Source: Paenibacillus lupini
Lineage (GTDB): Bacteria > Bacillota > Bacilli > Paenibacillales > Paenibacillaceae
Direction: 5' to 3'
NCBI RefSeq assembly: GCF_011761355.1
Contig: NZ_JAASRW010000010.1
Location: forward strand, 1-64,000
Length of the DNA: 64,000 nt
In this document: positions 41,217-50,930 of the stretch, piece after piece
Layout: every line of letters begins with the position of its first letter
Position numbering within the stretch: the stretch's first letter is position 1
Program-made: the position numbers and the translations under genes
The notes under the pieces: model-generated
Seen by the model: only the letters and a program-made list of their open reading frames with translations
What the model was told of the DNA's origin: nothing
Databases searched by the model: none

Positions 41217-43154
41217 ATGAAATCTACACACACCCATATAAAAGATAATTTCTGGAATGAATATTCAGAGCTTGTACGCCAAACGGTTATTCCGTATCAA
41301 TGGGAAGCATTAAATGATCGAATTCTAGATGCAGAGCCAAGCTACTCAATCCGTAATTTTCGAATTGCAGCAGGTCTAGAGAAGGGGGATTTCGGTGGCT
41401 GGATCTTCCAGGACAGCGATCTATACAAGTGGCTGGAGGCTGTTGCTTATTCACTTGAACGTCATCCCGATCCGGAGCTGGAACAAATCGCTGACGAGGC
41501 TATCGCGTTAATTGGACAAGCACAGCACGAGAACGGGTATTTAAATACGTACTTCACGATTCAGGAGCCTGGAAATGAGTGGACGAACCTGTATGAAGCC
41601 CATGAGCTGTATTGTGCAGGTCACCTGTTCGAAGCCGCAGTTGCTTACTATAAAGCTACGGGTAAGCGGAATCTGCTGAATATTTCCTGCCGTTTCGCCG
41701 ACCTGATTGCTAGCTTATTCGGTACGAACCCTGGACAAATGAAGGCTTACTGCGGCCATCCGGAGGTTGAATTGGCTTTAGTTAAGCTGTATCAGGTTAC
41801 AGGTGAAGAACGGTATTTGAACTTAAGCCTTTACTTCATTGACGAACGCGGCAGCAAGCCAAGCTACTTTATTGAAGAATGGGAACGTCGCGGGCGGACT
41901 ACGATCTGGGCTCAGGGAGCTCCTAATCTTGAGGTTTATCAAAGCCATCTTCCAGTACGTGAGCAGCCGGTCGCCGTCGGACATTCCGTTCGAGCGGTAT
42001 ACCTGTATACGGCAATGGCCGATCTTGCCCGGTTAACTGGAGATGTCAAACTCCGCGAAGCTTGCGAGCGGCTATGGGCGAATACGACTGGCAAACAAAT
42101 GTACATCACCGGAGGAATAGGTGCGACTCATCTCGGTGAAGCCTTTACATTCGATCACGATCTTCCTAACGATACCGTATATGCAGAGACCTGTGCCTCG
42201 ATCGGCTTGATCTTCTGGGCACGGCGGATGCTTCAATTGGAAGCAAAGAGTGAATATGCCGATGTAATGGAACGAGCTTTGTACAACAACGTACTTGGAA
42301 GCATGGCTAAGGACGGTAAGCATTTCTTCTACGTGAATCCGCTCGAGGTTCTACCTGAAGCTAGTGTCAAGAATCCGGATAAATTCCATGTCAAGCCAGT
42401 TAGGCAGAAATGGTTCGGATGTTCCTGCTGCCCGCCTAACGTGGCGCGCTTGATCGGTTCACTTGATGAGTATATTTATGATGTGTCGGAAGACGGTCGT
42501 ACAGCTCACGTTCATTTGTATATCGGGAGCGAGGTGTCATTCGAGGCTGGAGGCCAAAAGGTAGTGTTGAGCCAGAAATCGGAGCTTCCGTGGGACGGCC
42601 GGGTTGAATTCATGGTGTCTCTGCCGGAGGAAGCAAATGAAGCTTCGTTTACTCTAGCGCTGCGTGTTCCGAACTGGTTTAATAGTGATCGTCCGACATT
42701 AAAAGTAAATGGAGAATCCATTCATTACAGTATCGAGCAAGGCTATGCCAAGGTCGACTGCATGTGGAAAGACGGAGATGTGGTGGAGTGGCTGCTGCCA
42801 ATCGAGACAAAGCTGATTGCTGCGAACCCGCTAATCCGCGCGGATGCTGGTAAAGCCGCGATCCAACGCGGCCCGTTCGTGTATTGCGTGGAAGAGGCGG
42901 ATAACGGGAAGCCGCTCGCCTCATTATCGCTTGCCGATGAACCAACCCTGACAGAGCGTATGGCTGCCGATTTGCTCGGTGGCTGCGTCGTCGTAGAAGG
43001 TGCCGGGTTTGTTACGGACGATTCTGGCTGGGAGCCGGGCCTTCCATACCGAACATTAAGCAAGCAGAAAAAAGCCGTTCGCTTCAAGGCCATTCCTTAT
43101 TACCTGTGGGGCAACCGTGAGCCAGGAGAAATGAGCATCTGGCTGCGCTATTAG
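41217..43154 (+). CDS. GH127 beta-L-arabinofuranosidase (HypBA1 type)
   Basis: About 645 residues from ATG 41217 (GAGGAGGAG upstream); the longer frame from 41181 lacks such a site. The zinc/cysteine active site of HypBA1 is intact: Glu324 and Cys326 in A-E-T-C-A-S-I, and Cys404-Cys405 in G-C-S-C-C-P-P-N, where Cys404 corresponds to the catalytic nucleophile. HypBA1 releases arabinose from beta-1,2-linked arabinofuranose on hydroxyproline-rich plant glycoproteins. No signal peptide, so it acts on imported oligosaccharides. Divergent from an AraC regulator; terminator follows. Confidence 0.92.
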   Translation: MKSTHTHIKDNFWNEYSELVRQTVIPYQWEALNDRILDAEPSYSIRNFRIAAGLEKGDFGGWIFQDSDLYKWLEAVAYSLERHPDPELEQIADEAIALIGQAQHENGYLNTYFTIQEPGNEWTNLYEAHELYCAGHLFEAAVAYYKATGKRNLLNISCRFADLIASLFGTNPGQMKAYCGHPEVELALVKLYQVTGEERYLNLSLYFIDERGSKPSYFIEEWERRGRTTIWAQGAPNLEVYQSHLPVREQPVAVGHSVRAVYLYTAMADLARLTGDVKLREACERLWANTTGKQMYITGGIGATHLGEAFTFDHDLPNDTVYAETCASIGLIFWARRMLQLEAKSEYADVMERALYNNVLGSMAKDGKHFFYVNPLEVLPEASVKNPDKFHVKPVRQKWFGCSCCPPNVARLIGSLDEYIYDVSEDGRTAHVHLYIGSEVSFEAGGQKVVLSQKSELPWDGRVEFMVSLPEEANEASFTLALRVPNWFNSDRPTLKVNGESIHYSIEQGYAKVDCMWKDGDVVEWLLPIETKLIAANPLIRADAGKAAIQRGPFVYCVEEADNGKPLASLSLADEPTLTERMAADLLGGCVVVEGAGFVTDDSGWEPGLPYRTLSKQKKAVRFKAIPYYLWGNREPGEMSIWLRY

Positions 43155-43182
43155 CCTAAAAAATCCTATAAAAATAATTAAT

Positions 43183-43223
43183 AATGAGCCAGTGGAATTT
43201 CATTCTACATGGCTCATTTTTTT
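43183..43223 (+). terminator. Terminator after the GH127 gene
   Basis: ATGAGCCA-GT-GAAT pairs with ATTC-AC-TGGCTCAT and is followed by seven T residues. Confidence 0.85.
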
Positions 43224-43357
43224 GGTAATTAGACAGGAATCTAATGGACCTTGGTTCGCGAATATAGGCACATGTACCATAAATCGTCATATAGTAGTAA
43301 GGCACCAAGTTATTAGGCGCTTTCATGGTGCAATTTGGTGAAAAATGGGGTGGAATT

Positions 43358-45535
43358 ATGCAAAACAACAGTATTGCGTATTTCTCGGCGGAATTCGGAC
43401 TTGATGAATCCTTACCGATCTACTCGGGTGGCCTAGGCATATTGGCTGGCGACCATGTCAAGGCGGCAGCAGACTTGAATATTCCGCTTACGGGCGTAGG
43501 TATATTTTATGGCAAAGGTTATTTCCAGCAACGTATTGACGAAAGTGGTTCACAGCATCATTTGTACCCCCAAGTGGACCTAGAGGCGAGTGTCTATCCG
43601 GTTCAACTCGTGCGGGATGATAACGGTCGGCCGATCATCATAGAGGTTCCGCTCCAGGGCAGAAAGGTATATGCGAAAGCATGGTCCGTGCAGGTGGGCT
43701 CGGTCACCTTGTACCTGCTTAATACCGATGTTGAATCGAACAGTGATGCGGACCGCCACTTGACTGACACGCTATATCCAGGTGCACAGGACATTCGTAT
43801 TAGCCAGGAGATCCTCCTCGGCATCGGTGGTACAAGATTGCTTACGACATTAGGCATCCGGCCAGAGGTCTGGCATATGAATGAAGGGCACTGCGCCTTC
43901 CTAACACTCGAACGAATCCGCATGCTTTCTGCTGAAGGTTTATCTTTCGAGACAGCCCTCGAAGCCGTCAAGGCAAGCACCGTCTTTACGACGCATACAC
44001 CGGTTCCAGCTGGGCATGACGTTTTCTCCATCGATATGATGGACCGTTATTTCGGCGACTATTACTGGCAGCTCGGGGCTGACAGGGATCGGGTATTGTC
44101 ACTTGGCAGCATGAATGGTGTATTCAATATGACGCGGCTTGCCGTCAGTACCTCGTCGAAAGTGAACGGGGTGAGCAAACTGCATGGTGAGGTTACCCGG
44201 GAGATGTTCCACCGCTGGATGCCTCATATTCCAGTAAGGGACATTCCCGTCGATTCGGTCACAAACGGCATCCATACCGGGACATGGCTAGGCGCTGACT
44301 TGAAAGAGCTGTTCGACCGGTATCTCCCGTCCGACTGGACCTTGCAAACCGCAGAACCGGAAGTATGGGCTGCCGTTCGGGATATTCCGGGCACCGAGCT
44401 GTGGGAGGAACATCAGCAGGCTAAGCTCAAGATGCTTCAGGCTTTTGGTCTTCCGCTCCCCCCATCTGATAGAATGCCGTTAATCATTGGTTTTGCCAGA
44501 CGATTTGCGACGTATAAGCGGGCATTGCTTATCTTCAGTGACCCGGAGCGGATCGCGCGTATCCTGGGTAATCCAGACCGCCCGGTGGTCCTCGTTTTCG
44601 CAGGTAAGGCGCATCCCGCTGATGGACCCGGGCAGGACCTGATTCGCCAAATTGTGGAGCTGTCCCAGGATAATAGGTTCAAAGACCGCGTCTTCATGAT
44701 AGAGAATTATGCTATGGATAAGGCAAAGCTGCTCGTTCAAGGTGTTGATGTATGGCTTAATACGCCACTGAAGCCAATGGAAGCCAGCGGTACAAGTGGG
44801 CAAAAGGCTGCTCTGAATGGCGTGCTTAACTGCAGTGTACTAGACGGGTGGTGGGTAGAGGGTTACAACGGTCGAAACGGATGGGCCATCGAGAGTACGA
44901 TGGATGGCGACACCGAGCTCCAGGCGAAGCAGGATACCGAAGCGCTTTACCGGCTGCTGGAGGAAGAGATTATTCCGCTGTTCTACAAGCAGGGTGATCA
45001 GAAGGTTCCGATGGAATGGGTCAACGTAATGAAGGAATCGATCTGCTCACTTGCACCTGTCTACAACACTCAAAGAATGGTTACCGATTATTGGCACAAG
45101 ATGTACGTTCCAACGAGTGCAAGAGGGAAGCGTTTCGCTGCGGATAACCTTGAGGTTGCGTCAAGGGTTGCGGCTTACAAGCATTTTATCCGAGACAACT
45201 GGTCTGGTGTCCAAGTCAGGAAAGTGGATATTATTGAAGACAATAGCTGCAGAATCGGACTGAACAAGAAGGCTTTCCGGGCTGAGATTGAGCTCGGCGC
45301 CATATGGCACAAGGACGTCCTCGTGGAGGCGGTTGGCTCCGATGGTCATCGCGGTCTCTGGAAGGTGACACTAAAGGCGATAAAGCAGCAGACTAAGGGA
45401 CTCTATATTTACGAGGGCACTTCTTCAGACATCCCGGTAGACAACATCTGGAAGGCTGACGTAAACGTGCGGGTCACACCAATCAGTCCTGATTTCGCTA
45501 GCGATTTCGAACTGGAGTTGGCCGCTTGGGGTTAA
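43358..45535 (+). CDS. glgP: Alpha-glucan (glycogen/maltodextrin) phosphorylase, GT35
   Basis: About 725 residues from ATG 43358 (GGGGTGGA upstream; ATG 43325 possible). The N-terminus S-A-E-F-G-L-D-E-S-L-P-I-Y-S-G-G-L-G marks the short alpha-glucan phosphorylase group. Lys483 in G-T-S-G-Q-K-A-A-L-N-G is the PLP-binding lysine. It releases glucose 1-phosphate from alpha-1,4-glucans using phosphate. Single-gene unit between terminators, with no glg genes around, placed among arabinosidase genes; whether it belongs functionally to them is unclear. Confidence 0.9.
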   Translation: MQNNSIAYFSAEFGLDESLPIYSGGLGILAGDHVKAAADLNIPLTGVGIFYGKGYFQQRIDESGSQHHLYPQVDLEASVYPVQLVRDDNGRPIIIEVPLQGRKVYAKAWSVQVGSVTLYLLNTDVESNSDADRHLTDTLYPGAQDIRISQEILLGIGGTRLLTTLGIRPEVWHMNEGHCAFLTLERIRMLSAEGLSFETALEAVKASTVFTTHTPVPAGHDVFSIDMMDRYFGDYYWQLGADRDRVLSLGSMNGVFNMTRLAVSTSSKVNGVSKLHGEVTREMFHRWMPHIPVRDIPVDSVTNGIHTGTWLGADLKELFDRYLPSDWTLQTAEPEVWAAVRDIPGTELWEEHQQAKLKMLQAFGLPLPPSDRMPLIIGFARRFATYKRALLIFSDPERIARILGNPDRPVVLVFAGKAHPADGPGQDLIRQIVELSQDNRFKDRVFMIENYAMDKAKLLVQGVDVWLNTPLKPMEASGTSGQKAALNGVLNCSVLDGWWVEGYNGRNGWAIESTMDGDTELQAKQDTEALYRLLEEEIIPLFYKQGDQKVPMEWVNVMKESICSLAPVYNTQRMVTDYWHKMYVPTSARGKRFAADNLEVASRVAAYKHFIRDNWSGVQVRKVDIIEDNSCRIGLNKKAFRAEIELGAIWHKDVLVEAVGSDGHRGLWKVTLKAIKQQTKGLYIYEGTSSDIPVDNIWKADVNVRVTPISPDFASDFELELAAWG

Positions 45536-45587
45536 TTAAGGAAAATCCCCAGCTGCTTGATAACATGGAGGCTGGAACTGAATAGTG

Positions 45588-45637
45588 GAGAGCGAGGAGA
45601 CTGCCGTGATGGGCAGTCTTTCCTCGGTCTCTTTTTT
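45588..45637 (+). terminator. Terminator after glgP
   Basis: GAG-CGAGGA-ACTGCC pairs with GGCAGT-TCCTCG-CTC around GTGATG, followed by seven T residues. Confidence 0.88.
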
Positions 45638-45691
45638 TATTAATCGTAAGTTAGTAAAGAAAATCATAACTTCTTCCGCTTTCACACTATT

Positions 45692-45705
45692 TGAAAGCGC
45701 TTTAA
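45692..45705 (+). promoter_or_regulatory. CcpA catabolite-response-like site before the secreted GH43 gene
   Basis: TGAAAGCGCTTTAA fits the cre consensus with one mismatch (second last C replaced by A). It lies about 80 bases before the gene start, consistent with glucose repression of a secreted hydrolase. Confidence 0.6.
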
Positions 45706-45782
45706 AATATACAACGACTACAACAGAAAGGAGGAGTTAGAGGAAGGAGTATGTACCAATATCGTAAAGAGAGGTGCTAGGA

Positions 45783-47306
45783 ATGAAGATGAAGTTGAAA
45801 TGGTTGGCCACTTTGCAAAGCTTGATATTGTTCGCCGCTGTTGCGTTATCCTTTGGCGCACAGACAGCAAGTGCGGCGGCTAAGACGATTAATAATGATG
45901 TATTCTGGAAGGATACCTCAGGCAATCCAATCTACTCTCAAGGCGGGAATATTTTGAAAGTTGGCAGCACGTATTACTGGTACGGAGTCAAATATAATGG
46001 AGCGGTAACTTACTATAATAATCCGTCTTCCAAAAACAGCGACACAAGCTTCGCTGCTGTGACCTGCTATTCTTCTACTGACCTTGCCAACTGGACGTTC
46101 TGCGGCAATGTGATAACCGGTGCGACCGATGGCTCGACCTGGGATGCGGATTGGCTGGGGCGCCTTGGGGTTGTGTACAACACAAATACGCAGAAATATG
46201 TGCTGATCACGCAGTATGCGGGTCCAGCCGGAAGCGGGATTGCCTTTGCAACAAGCAGCACGCCAACCGGAACCTTCACCTTTGATCATGTTCAAACCTC
46301 AATTACGAATGTAGTAAACAACATGTCAGGCGACCAGTCCACCTTCGTCGACGATGACGGGAAGGCTTATCTTATATTCAGTAATGCCAGCGGAAGAAGT
46401 CATCTTTATGTCTCTGAGCTTCGGGCATCAGATTATTTGAACGTCGAACCGGCGACTAACGTGTTCAACAGCAGCGCAGGCGGCCGTGAAGGGAATGCAA
46501 TGTTCAAATATAACGGTGTGTATTACTTATGCTCATCCGACCTGCATGGATGGAATGCTTCGCATACTTACTGTATCACTTCGACGAGCATTAAAGGCAC
46601 ATATGGCAGTGAGTTTGTCATGAATGGAACAGATGCAGACTTCTCGCATGTCTCGCAAACTTCCATGTTTATTAAAGTGCAAGGAACCTCACAGACCACG
46701 ATTCTATTCGGCGGTGACCGCTGGAGCGACTTCGCCGGCAACGGAATTGGTTATAATCAATGGATGCCGATCTCGTTCAGCGGTACGACACCAACCATGA
46801 ATTCTGTTAGCCAGTTTAATCTGGATGCGGCAACGGGAACCTGGAGTGTGGGCAGCGGAAACAACTATGCAAAGAATCCAAGCTATGAGGCGGACAGAGT
46901 ATCCCAGATCAGCCTGGCAGGATGGAGTACCTGGTTTAACGTCGCTGTAGATCCGAACTCCAATGTTGATGGCGGAGCCCATTCGGGAAGATGGTCGGGT
47001 AATCAATATGCCACGACTGCTTACAGCGCGAGTCGTTATCAGACGGTGACCGGTCTGCCGAACGGAACGTATACGCTGAAGGTATGGGTGAAGAGCAGCG
47101 GCGGGCAGACAACTGCCCAGATCTATGTCAAAAATTACGGTGGCTCCGAGCTGGATGCCGCTATTAATACGTCGATCAGCAGCTGGACACAGATAACGGT
47201 ACCTAATATTCAGGTGACAAACGGGCAAGCACAGATTGGCCTGTATTCGGTTGCTAATGCCGGCAACTGGGTGAGGGTAGATGACTGGTCATTGATTAAA
47301 AACTAA
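45783..47306 (+). CDS. Secreted GH43 hydrolase, exo-beta-1,3-galactanase-like, with C-terminal carbohydrate-binding domain
   Basis: 507 residues. Signal peptide 1-31 (A-Q-T-A-S-A cleavage region). The catalytic five-blade propeller spans about 35-355. The blade 1 motif is G-N-P-I-Y-S-Q-G-G-N-I-L-K-V-G-S-T-Y-Y-W, which lacks the D-P catalytic base of most GH43 and instead fits subfamily 24 galactan 1,3-beta-galactosidases. Glu236 in G-R-E-G-N-A-M-F is the likely acid. Residues 365-507 form a jelly-roll binding module (P-N-G-T-Y-T-L-K-V-W-V). ATG 45783 follows GAGG. The only clearly secreted enzyme in the region. Confidence 0.8.
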   Translation: MKMKLKWLATLQSLILFAAVALSFGAQTASAAAKTINNDVFWKDTSGNPIYSQGGNILKVGSTYYWYGVKYNGAVTYYNNPSSKNSDTSFAAVTCYSSTDLANWTFCGNVITGATDGSTWDADWLGRLGVVYNTNTQKYVLITQYAGPAGSGIAFATSSTPTGTFTFDHVQTSITNVVNNMSGDQSTFVDDDGKAYLIFSNASGRSHLYVSELRASDYLNVEPATNVFNSSAGGREGNAMFKYNGVYYLCSSDLHGWNASHTYCITSTSIKGTYGSEFVMNGTDADFSHVSQTSMFIKVQGTSQTTILFGGDRWSDFAGNGIGYNQWMPISFSGTTPTMNSVSQFNLDAATGTWSVGSGNNYAKNPSYEADRVSQISLAGWSTWFNVAVDPNSNVDGGAHSGRWSGNQYATTAYSASRYQTVTGLPNGTYTLKVWVKSSGGQTTAQIYVKNYGGSELDAAINTSISSWTQITVPNIQVTNGQAQIGLYSVANAGNWVRVDDWSLIKN

Positions 47307-47319
47307 CTATTCAATTGCA

Positions 47320-47360
47320 GGCAGCAAGCCGGGGAGCATCTCCAAGGCTTGCTGCTTTTG
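47320..47360 (+). terminator. Terminator after the secreted GH43 gene
   Basis: GCAGCAAGCC pairs with GGCTTGCTGC and is followed by TTTTG. The 160 bases after it carry the promoter region of the next operon; no clear boxes were assigned. Confidence 0.8.
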
Positions 47361-47523
47361 CTATGCCGATACCAAGGAGGAATCATCTTCAAGAATCAAA
47401 GGTAATCATAGCTTTTTCCTGTATGCAGGCCACAATCTTCCTTCTATAATGAGGTGACGGAGTCGTGTCCACAATTAGCTAGTGTGAATCTTATCCGTTA
47501 CATCAGATTCAGGAGGGATTCTC

Positions 47524-49125
47524 TTGAAGTTATTAATTATTGACGACGAGACTCGGACAAGAGAATTATTGAAAAATTATATCCCTTGGGACACTGTTGG
47601 TATTGATGAAGTAGAAACGGCGCGCAACGGACTTCAGGCACTCGAGATTGCAATGGAACATAAGCCTGATATCATTTTGTGTGATATAAGAATGCCGAAG
47701 ATGAGCGGCATCGAATTCGCCAGCCAGTATCGGGAGACCGATCCTGATTGCCCGATTATTTTCCTCAGCGGCTTCTCCGATAAGGAGTATCTGAAATCAG
47801 CCATTCAACTGAAAGTATTTACATATATTGAGAAGCCCGTGAATTTGAACGAAGTACGTGATGTGGTGGAGTCCGCCATTCGGCTCCGCAAGGAAGAGCA
47901 AAAGCGCAAGGAGGAAGAACGGAAGCTCCAAGAAGGGTACGACCACAGTCTGCCTTATCTGAGACAAGAGATGGTGCGCCGGCTTGTATCTAACCCGGAG
48001 TCCCCCCATGTTATTCCTGCGCTGCGAAGCCGTGAAACGTTCCTGCTTCCAGCGGAAGGACCTTTTACGATAGCGGTCTCAAGCCTTTATTGGAGTCCTT
48101 TCAATCTCCCGGAAGATCCAGGTGTGACGCAATTAAGAATACTAGAAGCGATTTCGAGCTGTTATTATTTTAATGAAATGAAAGCGCTTGCTGGATTTGA
48201 TTCGCTCAATCATCTGGTGCTTATCTTGCCGGGTGAGTATGGCAGCACCTATCGAAAGGGCAGAGCAGAGATAGAGGATGTTTTCTCGGAGCTCCGTGTT
48301 ATTGCGGGACCAACCGTCGATATTCGAATCGGAATCGGGCAGACGGTATTCTCTCATAAGGAAATTCCGGAATCCTATCGAATGGCTTCACTTGCTTGTG
48401 CTTACCAATATTATAGCAGCGGATCAAAGCCGATTTTCTCTGATGCCCTTGATAGCCATGCCCCAGTTGTGACGAACTGGGAAGAGGTACGGATGATGCG
48501 TGATCAGCTGCGTAAAGGCCATGTAGATGAAGCCAAACGAATCGTGGGGGAATGGACGGCTTACGCACGTAAGCAGAGGGACCTTGATATTTTGCGTCTC
48601 AAAGATACCTATTTTCAATTCCTCATTGCGATTATGGAGACAGCTGTACAGCTTGGGCTGGCTGAGATTTCGAAAGATACCGAGAGGCGCTACATGTGGA
48701 AGGAGATCGACCGCATTCCAAGCCTGGAGGAGCTGGAACAATATGTGTTGTCGTTTCTTGATGCGATGGCCGAGCCAAGCGATGATGAGGCAGGAGCGGG
48801 AAGCGGTAAGATGAGGGAGATTATGCGTTATATCCATGCCCACTTTCATGAGAAAGGCTTTACGATCCGTGCGATAGCTGATCATGTTCAGCTAAGTGAA
48901 ACGTATCTATGCGCTTATTTCAAGAAGCATAGTCGGCAGACGATTAAGGAGTATATTACGGATACAAGGATGAACAAGGCGAAGGAGCTGCTGAGTGATC
49001 AGAATGTAAAAATGATTGAAGTGGCGCTTCTGATTGGCATGACTGATGCTAATTACTTCACCACCTTTTTCAAACGTAACGCAGGCTGCACTCCTTCCGA
49101 ATTCAGGGAGCGTGCCGCCCGATGA
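47524..49125 (+). CDS. YesN-type response regulator, cluster 2
   Basis: 533 residues from TTG 47524, seven bases after AGGAGGGA. Receiver domain with I-D-D-E-T and phospho-Asp in I-I-L-C-D-I-R-M-P-K; a central domain; AraC HTH at about 435-530 (I-R-A-I-A-D-H-V-Q-L-S-E-T-Y; M-I-E-V-A-L-L-I-G-M). Its stop overlaps the kinase start (ATGA). First gene of a regulator-kinase-binding protein operon. Expected to activate the transporter genes beginning at 52669. Confidence 0.92.
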   Translation: MKLLIIDDETRTRELLKNYIPWDTVGIDEVETARNGLQALEIAMEHKPDIILCDIRMPKMSGIEFASQYRETDPDCPIIFLSGFSDKEYLKSAIQLKVFTYIEKPVNLNEVRDVVESAIRLRKEEQKRKEEERKLQEGYDHSLPYLRQEMVRRLVSNPESPHVIPALRSRETFLLPAEGPFTIAVSSLYWSPFNLPEDPGVTQLRILEAISSCYYFNEMKALAGFDSLNHLVLILPGEYGSTYRKGRAEIEDVFSELRVIAGPTVDIRIGIGQTVFSHKEIPESYRMASLACAYQYYSSGSKPIFSDALDSHAPVVTNWEEVRMMRDQLRKGHVDEAKRIVGEWTAYARKQRDLDILRLKDTYFQFLIAIMETAVQLGLAEISKDTERRYMWKEIDRIPSLEELEQYVLSFLDAMAEPSDDEAGAGSGKMREIMRYIHAHFHEKGFTIRAIADHVQLSETYLCAYFKKHSRQTIKEYITDTRMNKAKELLSDQNVKMIEVALLIGMTDANYFTTFFKRNAGCTPSEFRERAAR

Positions 49126-50930
49126 GAAGAAGACTGAAACGACCAATCTTCTTAAGCATTCGGTATAAACTGTTTGCGACGTATGTTCTTGTCATTATGA
49201 TCCCGTTTCTGCTGCTATTGTTTATTCATATCAGCACCACGCAGCAAGAGAATAAAGAAGCGGCGGTCTATGCCTCACGCAAAATGCTGGATGAGACGAA
49301 GGCTTATCTCGAATATAAGTCGGAAGCGATTACGGAAGTGCTTAATTTTATCGCCTTTAACGAGCTTGTCCAGAAGGCAGTTGATGAGGATTCCAAGCCT
49401 TACGAGGACATTGACGTCTGGCATATGGCTTCGCTGCAGCTCTCAAGGCTTATTAATCAGTTCCGTTATAACGAAGATATTGATTCCATTCAGATCTATA
49501 TGAGACAAGGCTTAGCCGGCGCAACGGAAAATATTGATTTCCTGGATATGAAGAAAGTGGAATCGGAAGCTTGGTATACTCGGTTCTCCTCTGTTAACGC
49601 CTTTGTCGCATGGCTGCCTTCCACTGCCATAACGCCCGGTGCTGACAGCCGGGAATTAACTATCCTGCGTAAAATTCCGAATGAACATGATATTCAGCAA
49701 TTTGATGGTATTGTCCGAGCCCGCGTAAAGCCTGCAGCGATGGAGTCTGTTCTTAACCATGCTATCCTGACTCCGAATGCAGCTGCGTTCCTGTTCAATG
49801 ATGAAGGAGAGCTGCTTGGCAAATCCGACCGGTTCTCTTATTCGGATGAGCTTGTGAAGGAAGTAAGCGAGCTGTACCTCGATTCCGACGAAGTGGACAA
49901 CTATTATAACAATAATTATCCGATCGAAGGAAGCCGGCATTTGCTTGGTGTGCAGGCTATTCCTCATACGGATATGAAAGTTGCACTTGTGGTGCCTTAT
50001 ACCGATATATTGCAATCCAGCGTCAAAGCGAGAAACCGGATAATATCGATCTTCCTAATCGTTGTGCCCTTTATGCTGCCTTTCTCTTTCTTCGTAGCTG
50101 CTTCGGCGACAAAGCGGATTCGAAGGCTGATTGTTCATGTGCGGAAGGTGAAGCATGGACATTTCCAGCTTGCTCCTCTGCCGGCGAATGATGATGAGAT
50201 CGGTGAGCTGACCCATAACTTCAATACGATGGTTCAGAACATATCTGGTCTAATCGAAGAGAAGTCGTCGCTTGGGCGCGAGGTTAAAAATAAAGAATTG
50301 AAGGCGCTCCAGGCGCAGATCAACCCTCATTTTCTGTACAATACACTTGATCTGATCAATGCGATGGCGATTGAATCCAATGCGGGCGATATTAAGCGGG
50401 TCGTAGACGAGCTTGCTGTTTTCTACAAATTAAGCTTGTCGAACGGCAAGGAATATGTCTCGCTGGAGAGCGAGCTGAAGCATATTGAAGCGTATGTTCG
50501 AATCCAGAATATGCGCTTTGGTGACAGCGTCAGATTAGAGTTTGAGGTTTCAAGAGATCTATACGACTGCCAGCTGCCCAAGATTCTGCTCCAGCCGCTT
50601 GTTGAGAATGCAATTCTGCACGGCATTATGGAGAAGGACAGTGAAGAAGGAGAGATCAGGATTGCAGCCTGGACCGATAAGGGTGATCTTCTGATTAAAG
50701 TGACTGATGATGGAGTAGGCATGTCTGCCGAGCAGCTTAGTACGATCCTGCAAGCCCCTTCAGTGGAGGGTGACAGGGGAGGTTATGGCGTCCGTAATAT
50801 TGAAGAGCGGCTGCAGCTGTCTTATGGTCTTCAATACGGCCTGAGGTTCGACAGCTCAGAGGGAGAAGGAACCAGCGTTTTGCTGCGGCTGCCCGAACGA
50901 AGACTGGATGAACGGGGGAGAGCGCAATGA
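49122..50930 (+). CDS. YesM-type sensor histidine kinase, cluster 2
   Basis: 602 residues. Transmembrane segments near 15-33 and 305-328 bracket an extracellular sensor of about 270 residues; HAMP follows, then Q-I-N-P-H-F-L-Y-N-T-L with the phospho-His and an ATPase domain (V-E-N-A-I-L-H-G; D-D-G-V-G-M). It overlaps the regulator upstream and the binding-protein gene downstream by ATGA junctions, so all three are made together. The external domain may contact the coupled binding protein. Confidence 0.92.
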   Translation: MRRRLKRPIFLSIRYKLFATYVLVIMIPFLLLLFIHISTTQQENKEAAVYASRKMLDETKAYLEYKSEAITEVLNFIAFNELVQKAVDEDSKPYEDIDVWHMASLQLSRLINQFRYNEDIDSIQIYMRQGLAGATENIDFLDMKKVESEAWYTRFSSVNAFVAWLPSTAITPGADSRELTILRKIPNEHDIQQFDGIVRARVKPAAMESVLNHAILTPNAAAFLFNDEGELLGKSDRFSYSDELVKEVSELYLDSDEVDNYYNNNYPIEGSRHLLGVQAIPHTDMKVALVVPYTDILQSSVKARNRIISIFLIVVPFMLPFSFFVAASATKRIRRLIVHVRKVKHGHFQLAPLPANDDEIGELTHNFNTMVQNISGLIEEKSSLGREVKNKELKALQAQINPHFLYNTLDLINAMAIESNAGDIKRVVDELAVFYKLSLSNGKEYVSLESELKHIEAYVRIQNMRFGDSVRLEFEVSRDLYDCQLPKILLQPLVENAILHGIMEKDSEEGEIRIAAWTDKGDLLIKVTDDGVGMSAEQLSTILQAPSVEGDRGGYGVRNIEERLQLSYGLQYGLRFDSSEGEGTSVLLRLPERRLDERGRAQ

